Of a stretch of 64,000 nucleotides of DNA, positions 30,681 to 40,914 are shown one piece after another. Under the pieces are notes generated by a model that worked only from the letters and a program-made list of their open reading frames with translations, was not told the DNA's origin and ran no database searches. Where the stretch lies: assembly GCA_963795935.1 (NCBI GenBank), contig CAWCJO010000025.1, positions 62,001-126,000 of the forward strand. The letters are read 5' to 3'. The number at the start of each line of letters is the position of its first letter. The first letter of the stretch is position 1. Origin of the DNA: JAICMB01 sp963795935 (GTDB taxonomy: Bacteria; Acidobacteriota; Terriglobia; Bryobacterales; Bryobacteraceae). The position numbers were made by a program, and so were the translations under genes.

Positions 30681-31136
30681 GCGAATCTCCGCTCCGCGCC
30701 CGATATTCTCCAGGCGGGAGATGCCATGACCTGCCTTCGATTCGGCGCGGTTCTGCTCGCGTGTGTCTGCTCCCTCGCAGCCGATCCCGCCGCCGGAGCG
30801 AGCCCTGCCGCCGCTTCTACTCGCGCCAAAGTTCTGTGCGGCCTCGCCATGGCCGAGCAGGACCTGGGCCACTACGCCCTTGCCGAAAACGGCTATTTGC
30901 GAGCCGCCGCCCTGCTCGGCAACGACGATCCCACCCTCGCGTATATCCTCGACGGCCTCGCTACCGACTATGTCGATTTGCGCCTGTATGCCAAAGCTCA
31001 GCAGGCCGCCAACCGCGCGCTCGCCATCGCGCGCGACGCTCTGCCGTCCGGCGATCCGCATTGCGCGCGTATCCTGGGACACCTCGCCGTCATCGCCGCC
31101 CATCGAAGGCGAGACCGCGCGCGCCGAAGCCCTCTT
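30681..31136. repeat. Direct repeat A, left copy (5' part of TPR gene)
   Basis: About 455 bp nearly identical (roughly nine in ten bases by eye) to 39953-40406, in direct orientation and 9.27 kb apart. It includes the promoter-proximal region, the start codon and the first ~135 codons of a TPR gene. Weaker similarity extends about 80 bp further upstream. The similarity stops abruptly after GCCCTCTT. Confidence 0.9.
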
Positions 31137-31146
31137 GGACCTCTGA
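30726..31146 (+). pseudogene. Truncated copy of TPR-repeat gene
   Basis: Encodes MTCLRFGAVLLACVCSLAAD (signal peptide) and the first TPR units (AMAEQDLGHYALAENGYLRA, GLATDYVDLRLYAKAQQAAN), matching the full-length gene at 39998 with few changes. A frame break after HLAVIAAH and an early stop at 31146 leave about 140 codons, fewer than half of the intact paralogue. A short hairpin (GCCTCT-GCA-AGAGGC, 31154-31168) follows. It appears to be the leftover 5' end generated when the 31-40 kb block was duplicated or inserted. Confidence 0.75.
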
Positions 31147-31345
31147 AGGAAAAGCCTCTGCAAGAGGCGGGGTCTCGCTGCCGGTTGGTCTACGAGCGGA
31201 TGGAGCCGGCACGCCTGAACTGAGGCTCAGGCCGGGAATTATCGATCGAATTCCAAAAAAGACCCGTTTCGGACCCGAGATGCGCTGGCGTACGGCCCGA
31301 AACGCCGAAACATCAAACACGCTTTTCGCAGCGGCGGAAAATGAA

Positions 31346-31370
31346 ATTCCCGATTGAAATTTTCGGGAAT
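31346..31370. promoter_or_regulatory. Inverted repeat upstream of secreted-protein operon
   Basis: ATTCCCGA-N9-TCGGGAAT, a perfect 8-bp inverted repeat, ends 34 bp before the ATG at 31405 and is followed by GATAAGATAG, which could serve as a -10 region. Candidate operator for the four-gene operon that follows. The GC-rich stem has no downstream T-run, so a terminator is unlikely. Confidence 0.4.
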
Positions 31371-31404
31371 CGTGATAAGATAGACGCATTTTGCGGATGC
31401 CTCC

Positions 31405-32886
31405 ATGACAAAAGTGCGCGTCGCCATCCTTTGTTTGCTCTCGGCAACGGTTTCCTGGGCTCAAGGGAGTCTTACGATCAAGACCAAGTCGCCGCTATGT
31501 AGCGGATATGTCGGACGCAATTATTCATGCCCGATTGAAGCCAGCGGAGGGAAAACACCATACACCTGGGACATCACGGAAAGAAAGCCGACCTCTAACT
31601 GGCCAGCTATCAATTCCCGAGGCGTCCTAAAGGGAAAACCGAAGAAAAAGGATTCTTACACGATTACAGTCACGGTGAACGACGCCGACGGAAACTGCTC
31701 GTCACAGCCATTCACCCTGATCATTGGCGAGAAGCCCCTCGCGATCTCAAGCAGCGAGAGACTGAAAGACGGTTATGTCGACCAGACCTACGCCGATAAA
31801 TTGACGACCACCGGCGGCATCGGGAACCCCCAGTGGTCGGCTTGCGCCTCGTCGTCCTCGCCCGATTGGCTTCAGGTGGACGCGCAAGGAAACGTATCTT
31901 TCCAGAAAGGCGTGTCAGCGGGCACTTACAAGTTCTGCGCCCAAGTACGCGACAATCGCGTGCCGAACAACACGATCTTGAAAAAAACCTTCCAAATCAA
32001 AATCGCTGAGGCGCTGGCAACCGGCCCTTCATCGCTGCCGCGTGGAGTGATTCTTCAGCCTTACCCACGAACGAAAATTATCGGGGGATTCCCCCCATAT
32101 ACCGCCGTGAATCCCCCTCCAGGAATGTCCCTGAAACATGGCGCCATCGCGGGTACTCCGACGGAGCTCGGATCATCGACCATTAAGCTAACCGATCGAA
32201 ACAACAAGTGGATATCGCCAACCATCGCTATTGGCATCGCCCCGCCGCTCTATGAGTTCTCTAAGCCCCTCTCGGATGCCATAGACAGCTTGACCAAAAC
32301 GGCGCCCGCGCCGCGCCGCTTATCGCGTAAGATCGCGGAATTGAAGAAATTGCTTCAGGACGACCTCGATTCGCGTTCCCTGTTGTGCTTTGAAGAAGAG
32401 ACGCACCAATCGGATGTGGATGCGAGAACGAAAGAACTTTGCAGCTTGAAGAAGTCGCTTGATTCATGGTCCTACGGCGACACTCAATTGGCGACGGACA
32501 TTCGCCAGTTGTTTTCCGCCATCGATCGCCGTCTAAGCCTGCTCGATGCCGGTAACTCGGATTTTTGCCACGGAACATGGATTGGGGAATGCTTCAGCAG
32601 GGGCATAAGAATGAGTCTGATTCTGCGGCGCGATGACAACTCAAGAGATTGGCAATGGGAGGTGAATGAGCCTGCGCCCGTGCCCCTGCTGATTCCCGTG
32701 AAAAGCACCCTGAACCACGGCCTCTGGATCTTTACCGCCGGCCCCTCGTCTGTCGCCTCGATCGCCGATCCGCGCATCAAGGCCAGCGGCCAATTCCGTT
32801 ACAACTCCAATGAGGGCGTCCCGAGTTTTCGCGGCACATTGACAATCCCGGCGGATCAGCCTATGGAGTCTGCGATTGCACCTTGA
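31405..32886 (+). CDS. Secreted protein with putative-Ig (He_PIG) domains
   Basis: 493 residues. Signal peptide MTKVRVAILCLLSATVSWAQ, then two or three putative Ig domains of the He_PIG type: GYVGRNYSCPIEASGGKTPY, GYVDQTYADKLTTTGGIG and SLPRGVILQPYPRTKIIGGF with GAIAGTPTELGSSTIKL. The C-terminal half (from about residue 290) is helical, Cys-containing and unrecognised (LSRKIAELKKLLQDDLDS, then CHGTWIGECFSRGIRMSLIL). First gene of a four-gene operon. Base composition is visibly less GC-rich than flanking genes, suggesting transfer. Function unknown; likely surface binding. Confidence 0.65.
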   Translation: MTKVRVAILCLLSATVSWAQGSLTIKTKSPLCSGYVGRNYSCPIEASGGKTPYTWDITERKPTSNWPAINSRGVLKGKPKKKDSYTITVTVNDADGNCSSQPFTLIIGEKPLAISSSERLKDGYVDQTYADKLTTTGGIGNPQWSACASSSSPDWLQVDAQGNVSFQKGVSAGTYKFCAQVRDNRVPNNTILKKTFQIKIAEALATGPSSLPRGVILQPYPRTKIIGGFPPYTAVNPPPGMSLKHGAIAGTPTELGSSTIKLTDRNNKWISPTIAIGIAPPLYEFSKPLSDAIDSLTKTAPAPRRLSRKIAELKKLLQDDLDSRSLLCFEEETHQSDVDARTKELCSLKKSLDSWSYGDTQLATDIRQLFSAIDRRLSLLDAGNSDFCHGTWIGECFSRGIRMSLILRRDDNSRDWQWEVNEPAPVPLLIPVKSTLNHGLWIFTAGPSSVASIADPRIKASGQFRYNSNEGVPSFRGTLTIPADQPMESAIAP

Positions 32887-32917
32887 ACGAGAACCGCCGC
32901 CCGGAGGAACCTAAGCG

Positions 32918-35900
32918 ATGAACCCGCGCACGATCACGACTTTGCTGGTTGCTGGCGCGTTCATCGCCCTTTTTGCCACTGCAACCGCACAGACCTCTCC
33001 CCCGCCTAACAAAAGACAAAAGAAAACGGCCAAAAAGAAGCAGCAATCCGACATCGGGATCTTCGTCGATTACCCCAAGGTTTACGACGACACTCAGACT
33101 GACGACTCTATTGCAAGCGGCGTCTAGCAGCCTTGGCAACCTGACGCCGTTCGACCAGAACACGCTCATCAAAGGATTGGGCGCCGTCCAGGGCCTCAGT
33201 CTGAACCAAACGCAGACCAACCTCCAATTGCAGGGCGCCGGGTATACCCTGCCGTCCGGTTCCACCAATCAGCCCTCCTTTGCTGCTCCATCCGTGACCG
33301 CGCCCGGAGGAGTATCGGCCACGGACCTACTCAACGAAGAAACACAGTTGAGCGCCCTCATCACAAGTCTCCGTCTGCTAATGCAGGGTGCGCTCACCGA
33401 TCAACTCGAACCCGGAACCAGCCTTCCCAAGCCCCGCATGACGCTGGGATTTCCGATCAGCATCAATGTGCCCGTCGGTTACCAATACCGAAATGCCGTA
33501 GCGGAGGTGGAAATCTCCGTGTGCCCGCCGGAGGGAACGGCCGGCGAGGCCCCATCCTTGATCACTGTCCTGCCCCAAGCCAAGACCTATAACGTAGCAA
33601 GCCTCGTGACAAAGTCGTCCCAGATCGGCGGCGGGGCCGTTTCCGGGGTTCTCACCTTGGGAGGTAGTTTCCTGCATTCCCGCCAGACGTACTACCTCGT
33701 AAAAGACCAGGACACGATTGCCCTACAGCACGCCCCTAATCCTTCGAACCGTAGGTGCACATATCTAGTGTTCGACCCGGAAAAGGGCCCTCACGAAGAG
33801 TCGCACTCGCCAGTGGTCTTCGGGTGGCAGTTCAAACCGGTACTCGGTCAATCCGTGGTGCAGGACGGCTTGCGCCAGACATTTGCGCAATTATCGTTTT
33901 CACCTGCTCGCTCACAAGGGAGGGATAGCGATTTTGAGCAAAGCTTGAGCTGCGAAGATGATCCCGTCCAGATCGGTCTGGCGTGGAGGCACTACGATCC
34001 AAAAACGGGCCGCGTCGGCGCGGAGTTCATTAAGCGACCCAATCCCATCTTCACTCATGCACCCATTTACAACTCCCCGCCGGTTCCTTTGGACGTCCTG
34101 GTCGACGACAACGGAGATGGGACCTTGACGGTTCGAGCATTGGGTTCATTCAAGAGCAACACCTATGTCCGGGTCGGTTGCCTCGTTCTGGGAGGTCCTG
34201 CGGGGACCCCCTCGTGCGGATCGCCTGCCAATCCAGCGCCAGGCGGTGCGGCTCCGAACGCCTCTCCCGGGGCGACACCAGCCAACAACAACTCCGCCTC
34301 TAATGCAACCACCCCCGCCCAGCCCCAGCCCGGCGCCCCTTCCAACACCGCACCGGCACCGGCAAACGGCAGTGCGGCTCCCGCCGCCACCGGCAACAAT
34401 AGCCCCAGCGCCCCGCCCGCCGCGGCGTCTCCTGCCCCAGGCCAGACGACGTTTCAAATCCAAGGCACGGTGCAGATTGCGGCCACGCCGCCGCCCCAGA
34501 GTTCCACAAACGCCGCCACTCCCGCGCCGACGCCGAACAGTTTTTACGCAACCACGAAGTACATAAAGTTCACCGCGCCCGCCAACCTCATCGCCCTCCA
34601 GGGCGCCATGCTTGTGAATCCGGACGGCTTTGAGGCGGAGATTGTCCGGGGCGAGCCCGTTCCTCCGACGGTTACCTGCGCTCTCCGCCTCGCGCAGTAT
34701 TCGACCCCGCCCGAAATCGTCAGCCCCAAGAGCGCCAATGGAATAGTAGGATCCGAGTTCTCCTACGACATTAAGGCCGTCTCCTATCGGCTTAGACCTG
34801 GACTTGCGCCCCTGACGTATAGCGCGGATTTTCCGGTCGACTTGGGCCTGGAACTCGACACTCACACCGGCAGGATCCACGGCACGCCCACCCAACCATG
34901 GACCCGTAGAGTAAATCTGACCGCGACGGACAACCGCGGCAGAACCGGCACGGGCCTCCTTACGATAACCATAACGGCGGCGCCTCCCGTCATTACGAGC
35001 GGAGACTCGGCCAGGGTCAAAGTGGGAGACGATTTCCGCTACCAGATCACCGCCGGCAATTCACCGCTGTGTTTCGATGCCGTGGGATTGCCGGCCGGCC
35101 TGTCGGTAGACAGGATTTCCGGCTGGATGTCCGGGAAGCCCACCGCCCCGGGAACGTCAAATGTGGTCCTGACAGCCACCAACAAATATGGAAGCGGCGT
35201 CGCCAGACTCACAATATACGTCGACCCTGCGCCCCCGGTCATTACCAGTTCGAGCTTGGCAACCGGCGCCGTGAACGCTCGGTTTAAATATAAAATCAAG
35301 GCCACGCACGATCCAACGACGTATGCCGCGCCCGACTTGCCCGAAGAGTTTACGCTGAACGCACAAACCGGTCTAATCTCCGGAACCCCCAAGGAGAAAA
35401 GGAATCAAACTATCAAGATAAGTGCGACCAATAGCGCCGGAACAGGCTCCGCCGATCTAACGCTCCGCATCTCTGGCGAAGGCACCCCAGTGATCGAGCC
35501 GGCAGCTTTGAAAATCAAAGAGGGACACCCGTTCCCCTCCTATCGAATCCGCGCTACCCACCTGCCCTCGAACTTCGCGCCACCTGACTTGTCGAAATAT
35601 GGCTTGCATCTCGACAGCAAAGGTGTCATCACTGGAACGCCCAAGAAAACAGAGGTCGTCAAAGTACCGCTGAGCGCTAGAAACGCCAAAGGCAAAGGCA
35701 CATCCGAGCTCACCTTAACCATTTTGGCGCGCCCCGTCATCTCGGTCGGCCGCAACCCCCGCGGCACGGTGGGAAGCCTGTTTTATTATCGGATCGAGGC
35801 TACGAATTCGCCCACACGGTACTACGCGCGCGGTTTGCCGCCGGAACTGTGGACGGATCCGGTCACGGGAGTAATCTCCGGGAAGCCCCGGTCGGTGGGA

Positions 35901-36986
35901 ACCTTCCTGATAGAATTGCACGCATGCAACGGGGCCGGAGATGACACGGCCTTGCTGACCCTCACCATCGCGGCGCCCCCGGATTCAAGTCCCCGCAATA
36001 CTCTCGACGAACAGCCGCCGCCCCCGGCTCTCTTTGCCCAACAGATGCAGGCGCCCGCTCTTCCCCTTCCAGGTTTCGAGAAACAGCAGTTAATGCTGAA
36101 ATCGATCGCTCCGCCGCGGCCGCCCGCGCCCTCAACGGAAGTGCGGCTGGTTCCGTTCAACGACACGCTGACCCAAGTCACACTCACGAACGTGCCTATC
36201 CTCGACGCCTCGAAAGACACGATTCCGCCATTGCCCGTTGTTCTGATCGGGACCACCGCCTTTGGTCTTCGCGACCACCCCTTTGCAGCGCCCCCTTCAC
36301 AAGGAAGCGTCACGCTGTTTGCGCAGAGCAGCCTTCTGACGCAACCGGGCCAGCAGATCGTTTGGGAGTATCTTTTTGAACCAGCCGAACGGAATCAACG
36401 CAAGGTTTACGCGATTCCTCCACAGGATCTCCCCCTCGGCACCTCGAGGTGTTCGGCGACTGTTTCGAGCATCGCCTTTCTCCGGTCCGAGGGTCAAAAC
36501 AGTTACTACGCAGTACGCGGCCAAAACCTCGATCACGGCGATCTGAAGTTGCTCTCGCCTCTTGCCCAGCCGGATGCCGGATCGAGTTCCACCTTGTTCC
36601 TGTTCCACTTGGATAGCAAGGCCGCGAAGACGGCGCAAGCCGCGATCCTGCAGTGCGGCTCTGACGCGCCGTTCTCTTTGCCTATTTCAGCGCCCCCATC
36701 GTCGGCCACAACCGCAGCAGCCACTACCACAGTCAAGGCGGGTCCCCAGGTATACACGGGAGACCCGAACATTATGATCACGGGATCCAACTTGGATCAG
36801 GTAGTTAGCATTTGGGGCAACGGGCTGCAGCTTTCATTTACGCCAGGATCCGACAATTCCTCCCTGATCATCGATGATCCGAAAGTGCCTACCAATATCA
36901 CGGCAAAGCCGATTCCAGTGACCTTGCTTTTCTACCTCAGCGACAAGACGTATGTCTCGTTGACATTAACGGTGAAAAAACGGTGA
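32918..36986 (+). CDS. Very large secreted multi-He_PIG protein, one frameshift
   Basis: About 1355 residues. The ATG at 32918 is preceded by GGAGG and gives the signal peptide MNPRTITTLLVAGAFIALFA and a Lys-rich stretch; the frame breaks near 33115 and then stays open to 36986. Domain order: an unrecognised 350-residue N-terminal region (TNLQLQGAGYTLPSG ...), a Pro/Asn/Ala-rich linker (about 420-560), about five consecutive putative Ig units, each ending GxIxGTPxxxxxxxIxLxAxN (for example LISGTPKEKRNQTIKISATN), then an unrecognised C-terminal region of about 330 residues. It is probably a surface or matrix protein. Coupled by a 4-bp overlap (GTGA) to the beta-barrel gene. Confidence 0.7.
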
Positions 36987-37573
36987 AGCTCTCCCTATCA
37001 AGATTGTATTTCGTACTGACGTGCGCCCTTCTGCTTATGCGGATCGCGGGAGCTCAAGCTACGCGCGCATACGTTTTCGTCGGGCCGGCTCCGAACAATG
37101 GCGGCTCCAGTCAGGCTAGCTTCGGTATTCTTCCCACGCCCCCGCCGCTAGTCCCCCCGGCCAACAATACGTATGCGGCGGGCTTGGGATTGGAAGAGCG
37201 CTTCAATTCCGTCGCGAGTGGTACTGGCGTAGTGAGCGTGCTCGGCGCTGGCATCGAGTTGGCCGGCATTCTGCCCGGCGGTGGGAAAGTACTTAATAAC
37301 AGCGTGGGCGTAGTTTCGCCGAATGCCTATTTCCACTGGCCATGGCGCGATGGGCAGGACGCCAAGCTGAACTTCTACGCCACGGCTGGATATTCCATAG
37401 CGTTTCGAGATTTCACGGCCAACGGCTTCAACGCCGGAGGCGGCATGTATTACTGGTTTGGGGAGCGCCTGGGGCTTAACGTTGAGTTCCGGGTATTGAA
37501 ACTATTCGGGAGTGTCCCGGCCACCGCGGACACGCGGTATTACCAGATCCGCTTTGGACTCACGTTCCGATAG
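36983..37573 (+). CDS. Outer-membrane beta-barrel protein
   Basis: 196 residues. Signal peptide (LSLSRLYFVLTCALLLMRIA), then alternating strands rich in Gly and aromatics (GVVSVLGAGIELAGILPGGG, LNFYATAGYSIAFRDFTA, GGGMYYWFGERLGLNVEFRV), ending in YYQIRFGLTFR. The C-terminal aromatic-x-aromatic-like end is typical of BAM-inserted barrels. The GTG start overlaps the preceding stop. A small eight-strand OmpA/OmpW-like porin fits the size. It could anchor or secrete the two Ig proteins, but that is inference from gene order. Confidence 0.7.
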   Translation: MKLSLSRLYFVLTCALLLMRIAGAQATRAYVFVGPAPNNGGSSQASFGILPTPPPLVPPANNTYAAGLGLEERFNSVASGTGVVSVLGAGIELAGILPGGGKVLNNSVGVVSPNAYFHWPWRDGQDAKLNFYATAGYSIAFRDFTANGFNAGGGMYYWFGERLGLNVEFRVLKLFGSVPATADTRYYQIRFGLTFR

Positions 37574-37597
37574 TTCTGTGCGAGGAGGGTTCATAAG

Positions 37598-39691
37598 ATG
37601 AAAAGCCCAGTGCTCATCACAATGTTGGCAGTCTCCGCATACGCGCAATCGACGCCGGTAAACTGCACCGCTGGAACCAGCGGAGCGACACCCAGCGGCC
37701 CCACAACTTCTTGGGATACAAGCGGTAACACTATGCTGAATGGGATTTATAACTTCCGCTACGTTCAGTATACCGTCGGGGACCTCAACGGCGACCTAAG
37801 CCACGCCTACGCGCTCTATGGGACTATCAATTTCCAGCAAGGCGGAACTTACGCCATCAGCGGGATGTTACTGGACTCAAGTTCGCTGTCCCCAATTGCC
37901 GTAAGTGAGACATATCCAGGCCATTACTCGATAGCAGCCTGCGGCTTTGGGTTCCTCAGTAATCCTCTTTTATCAGGCGATTCGATTTGGGGATTAGTGT
38001 CCCAGTCCGGCGTGTTCGTCGGCAGCACCACCGAAACACAACATCCTTTCAACGATCTGTTCATTGCCGCTCCCGCTGCCGTGACAAATACCGATACATC
38101 GCTTGAAGGCTCCTATTCGGTAGCTTACATCGACTTTCCGGACGGCCTCGTCAAAGACATCGTCACTGCGGGCTTCCAGATGGCTCCGAATGGAAACGGA
38201 AACATCGGCCCGGTAAATATTGAGATGTACCAAGGAAGCGGCAGCAGTGCTATCGATATCACTGAACAAGCCTCCGTCAATATCGCCGGAAGCAATGTGG
38301 CCGGTGGCAGCGGCATCCTTAGCTTTCCCAGCGCTGGCGAGGCGATCTCAAATGACAAGCTCCTTTATGTATCGCCTGACGGGAACCTGATTTTCGGGGG
38401 AGGCTCCGGCGCATTCGACCTTTTCGTGGGCATCCGCACTGCGGCGCCGGCTACGGTTGCAACTGGGCCGAACGCCGGATTCGGAGTCGGCAATTTCGGC
38501 GGGCTCTATTATCAAGCCGGAATAGACGAAATCATTTCGATCCCCGGCCCCAACGCCACTGCGTCCCTTCAGACCTATTACGGCGCGTTCAACGCGGGCC
38601 CCGGTTTTGGAACCTTCAACCCATCCTCCGGAGTCCTTTTGGAGCACCAACGAATCGTGGCCCCGCTCCGCTCACCGCTGCAACCCACGAGTTATCCCTA
38701 TCCACCTTTCAGCTACCCCTATCAGCCCTTTGGCTATACATACGCCGACACATATAACCTGGCATTCGGCTTTAACACCGGCTATATGGGTGCGTACATG
38801 GGAATTGTGGGTAGCGAGAGGAAGTACGTGATTGGGGGAAACGGAACCCTGAGACTCGGCTTCGGAATACCTCCAAACTTGGGTATCAACATCGCGGCAT
38901 CGAGGCTCCCATATTGCCAGCAACTCCGGCGGGCTCCGTTTACATTAATCCCGATGGCGTGGTCAACGCCGCGAGTTTCGCGCCCTATACATCCGAGATC
39001 TCTCCTGGCGAAGTCATCGCGATCTTCGGATCGAATCTTGCTGCCAGCGGAACCATGCCGACCGTGACCATGGACGGGATTTTGGCTCCGGTGCTCAATG
39101 CAACGCCTAAGCAAGTGACGGCGATAGTGCCGCCAAGCCTCCTGCCATCGCACAGCAGCGGCGACTACGCGCAGATCCAGGTAACAAATGGCGGGCAACA
39201 GTCGAATATCGTATGGGCATACGTGAATAGTACGAATCCCGGTATCTTCACCCAAGCCGAAAACGGACTCAACGACGCGGTGGCGGTTCACGCCTCGACG
39301 AACTTGCCGGTGACACCGGCCAATCCGGCAGTCCCTGGCGAAACGATAACCGTATCTGCTACGGGTCTCTCCAGTACCCCCAGCTCAGGCGGTGTCGGCG
39401 GATTCGGTCTCCTCCACGCCCCTTGCCGCGTCATCAATCATGGTCACCATGGGAAACATCTTGGCCACGGTTGATTCGGTGGCGCTGAGCCTCGGCGGTG
39501 GGGGCGTGGAGAATATCTCTGTAACCGTACGGGCAACCGAAATCATACCGGCGGGCGCCACCTTCATCGAACTTCCGCTGATCATCGCCGGCCCGGACGG
39601 AACAACTGGACAAGCCACGATCGCCGTCGGGCCCGCAAGTGCCTCCGCGACTTCAAGCACGTCGGCGCGGATGCCGAGTCTGTACCGCTAG
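37598..39691 (+). CDS. Secreted protein with TIGR03437 C-terminal domain, two frameshifts
   Basis: About 698 residues joined over breaks near 38910 and 39415. After a signal peptide (MKSPVLITMLAVSAYAQ) comes a beta-rich region with repeated Gly/Ser/Tyr strands (NGIYNFRYVQYTVGDLNG, YALYGTINFQQGG, LEGSYSVAYIDFPDG). The Solibacter C-terminal domain then starts at VVNAASFAPYTSEISPGEVI, with IFGSNLAASG, PKQVTAIVPPSLLPSH and PAVPGETITVSATGL. Last gene of the secreted operon; the RBS is GAGGAGGG. Function unknown. Confidence 0.75.
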
Positions 39692-39952
39692 CCTTTCTCA
39701 GACAGCACAGCGCACACCCAATTCAGACGCGCCAACCTGCTAGGCCATCGACGCCTCTGGCGTTCAAATCGAGCTGCAGCGGATTTGCGGCGCCTTGAAC
39801 GGTGCGGATGCCGTTGCGCTCCCTCCTGCGGAGCATCATCGTCGGCTCCACGCCAATCTTCCCGATTTGCATTCACAACGATTTTCACAAATCTCGACCC
39901 CCTCACCCACTGCACCTATAACGACTTAACCCCATCACCCCTCCCGTCCTTC
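39692..39952. other. Intergenic stretch before repeat B
   Basis: About 260 bp between the TIGR03437 gene and the right TPR repeat. Frames are short and show no family features. The last 80 bp resemble, weakly, the sequence preceding the left repeat (30601-30680), with the shared blocks TTTTCANAAATCT and GACTTAACCC / GAGTTAACCC. Confidence 0.5.
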
Positions 39953-40406
39953 GCGAATCTCCGCTCCGCGCCCGATATTCTCCAGGCGGGAGATGCCATG
40001 ACCTGCCTTCGAATCGGCGCTGTTCTGCTCGCGTGTATCTGCTCGCTCGCCGCCGATCCCGCCGCCGGAGCGAGCCCTGCCACCGCTTCCACCCGCGCCA
40101 GATTTCTGTGCCGCCTCGCCATGGCCGAGCAGGACCTCGGCCACTACGCCGCTGCCGAAAACAACTACTTGCGAGCCGCCGCCCTGCTCGGCAACGACGA
40201 TCCCACCCTCGCATATATCCTCGACGGCCTCGCTACCGACTATGTCGATTTGCGCCTGTATACCAAAGCTCAGCAGGCCGCCAACCGCGCGCTCGCCATC
40301 GCGCGCGACACTCTGCCGTCCGGCGATCCGCAACTCGCGCGCATCCTGGGACACCTCGCCGTCATCGCCGCCCACGGGGCGAGACCGCGCGCGCCGAAGC
40401 CCTCTT
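39953..40406. repeat. Direct repeat B, right copy
   Basis: Counterpart of 30681-31136, same orientation; the offset is 9272 bp at the start and 9270 bp at the end. It covers the upstream region and first half of the intact TPR gene. Together the copies bracket the four-gene secreted operon. Confidence 0.9.
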
Positions 40407-40884
40407 CCGCGAAGCCCTCAATGCCTGGGCCAATCGGATCGGGCCAACGGCGGCAAATGCCAAACGCGGCGCCGCGGCCACCGAAGCCAATTTTGGAGCA
40501 TTCTACATCGCCATCGGCCGCTACAGGGAAGCCCGCGAGCGCCTTGACCACGCCCGCGCGTCCTTTGAAGAGCTCCAGGACACGCAAAATCTCGCCGTCA
40601 CGCTCGCAAACCTCGCCATTGTCTGCGTACGCGAACATCGCCCGCAAGCCTCCATTGCCCTGTTCACAAGAGCTTTGGCCGTTGCCGCGCAAGCTTGGGG
40701 AAGCGCCAGCCCGCGCACGGCCATGATTCTCGCCGCCTATTCCGAGGGATTGCGCGCTACGCATCGCAAAAAAGATGCGTCGCGCGCGGCCGCGCAAGCG
40801 CGAGCGATTCTCGATCCCCATGAACGCGACAACGGCATGAAAGGCCGCATCGACGTCAACGATCTCGCCCGCCCACGCCCCTGA
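39998..40884 (+). CDS. Secreted TPR-repeat protein, one frameshift
   Basis: About 295 residues: signal peptide MTCLRIGAVLLACICSLAAD, then tetratricopeptide repeats (LGHYAAAENNYLRAAALLGN, LRLYTKAQQAANRALAIARD, ETARAEALFREALNAWA, IGRYREARERLDHARASFEE, HRPQASIALFTRALAVAAQ). The frame breaks after HLAVIAAH near 40375, at the same codon as in the truncated copy but by a different number of bases. TPR domains mediate protein contacts; the partner is unknown. It is followed after 30 bp by an amidohydrolase. Confidence 0.78.
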
Positions 40885-40914
40885 ATGCGTCATAATCTGG
40901 TCGAACCCCACATC

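Noticed and set aside
31154..31168. Hairpin GCCTCT-GCA-AGAGGC as a rho-independent terminator
   Set aside because: No T-run follows the stem; a terminator call is not supported.
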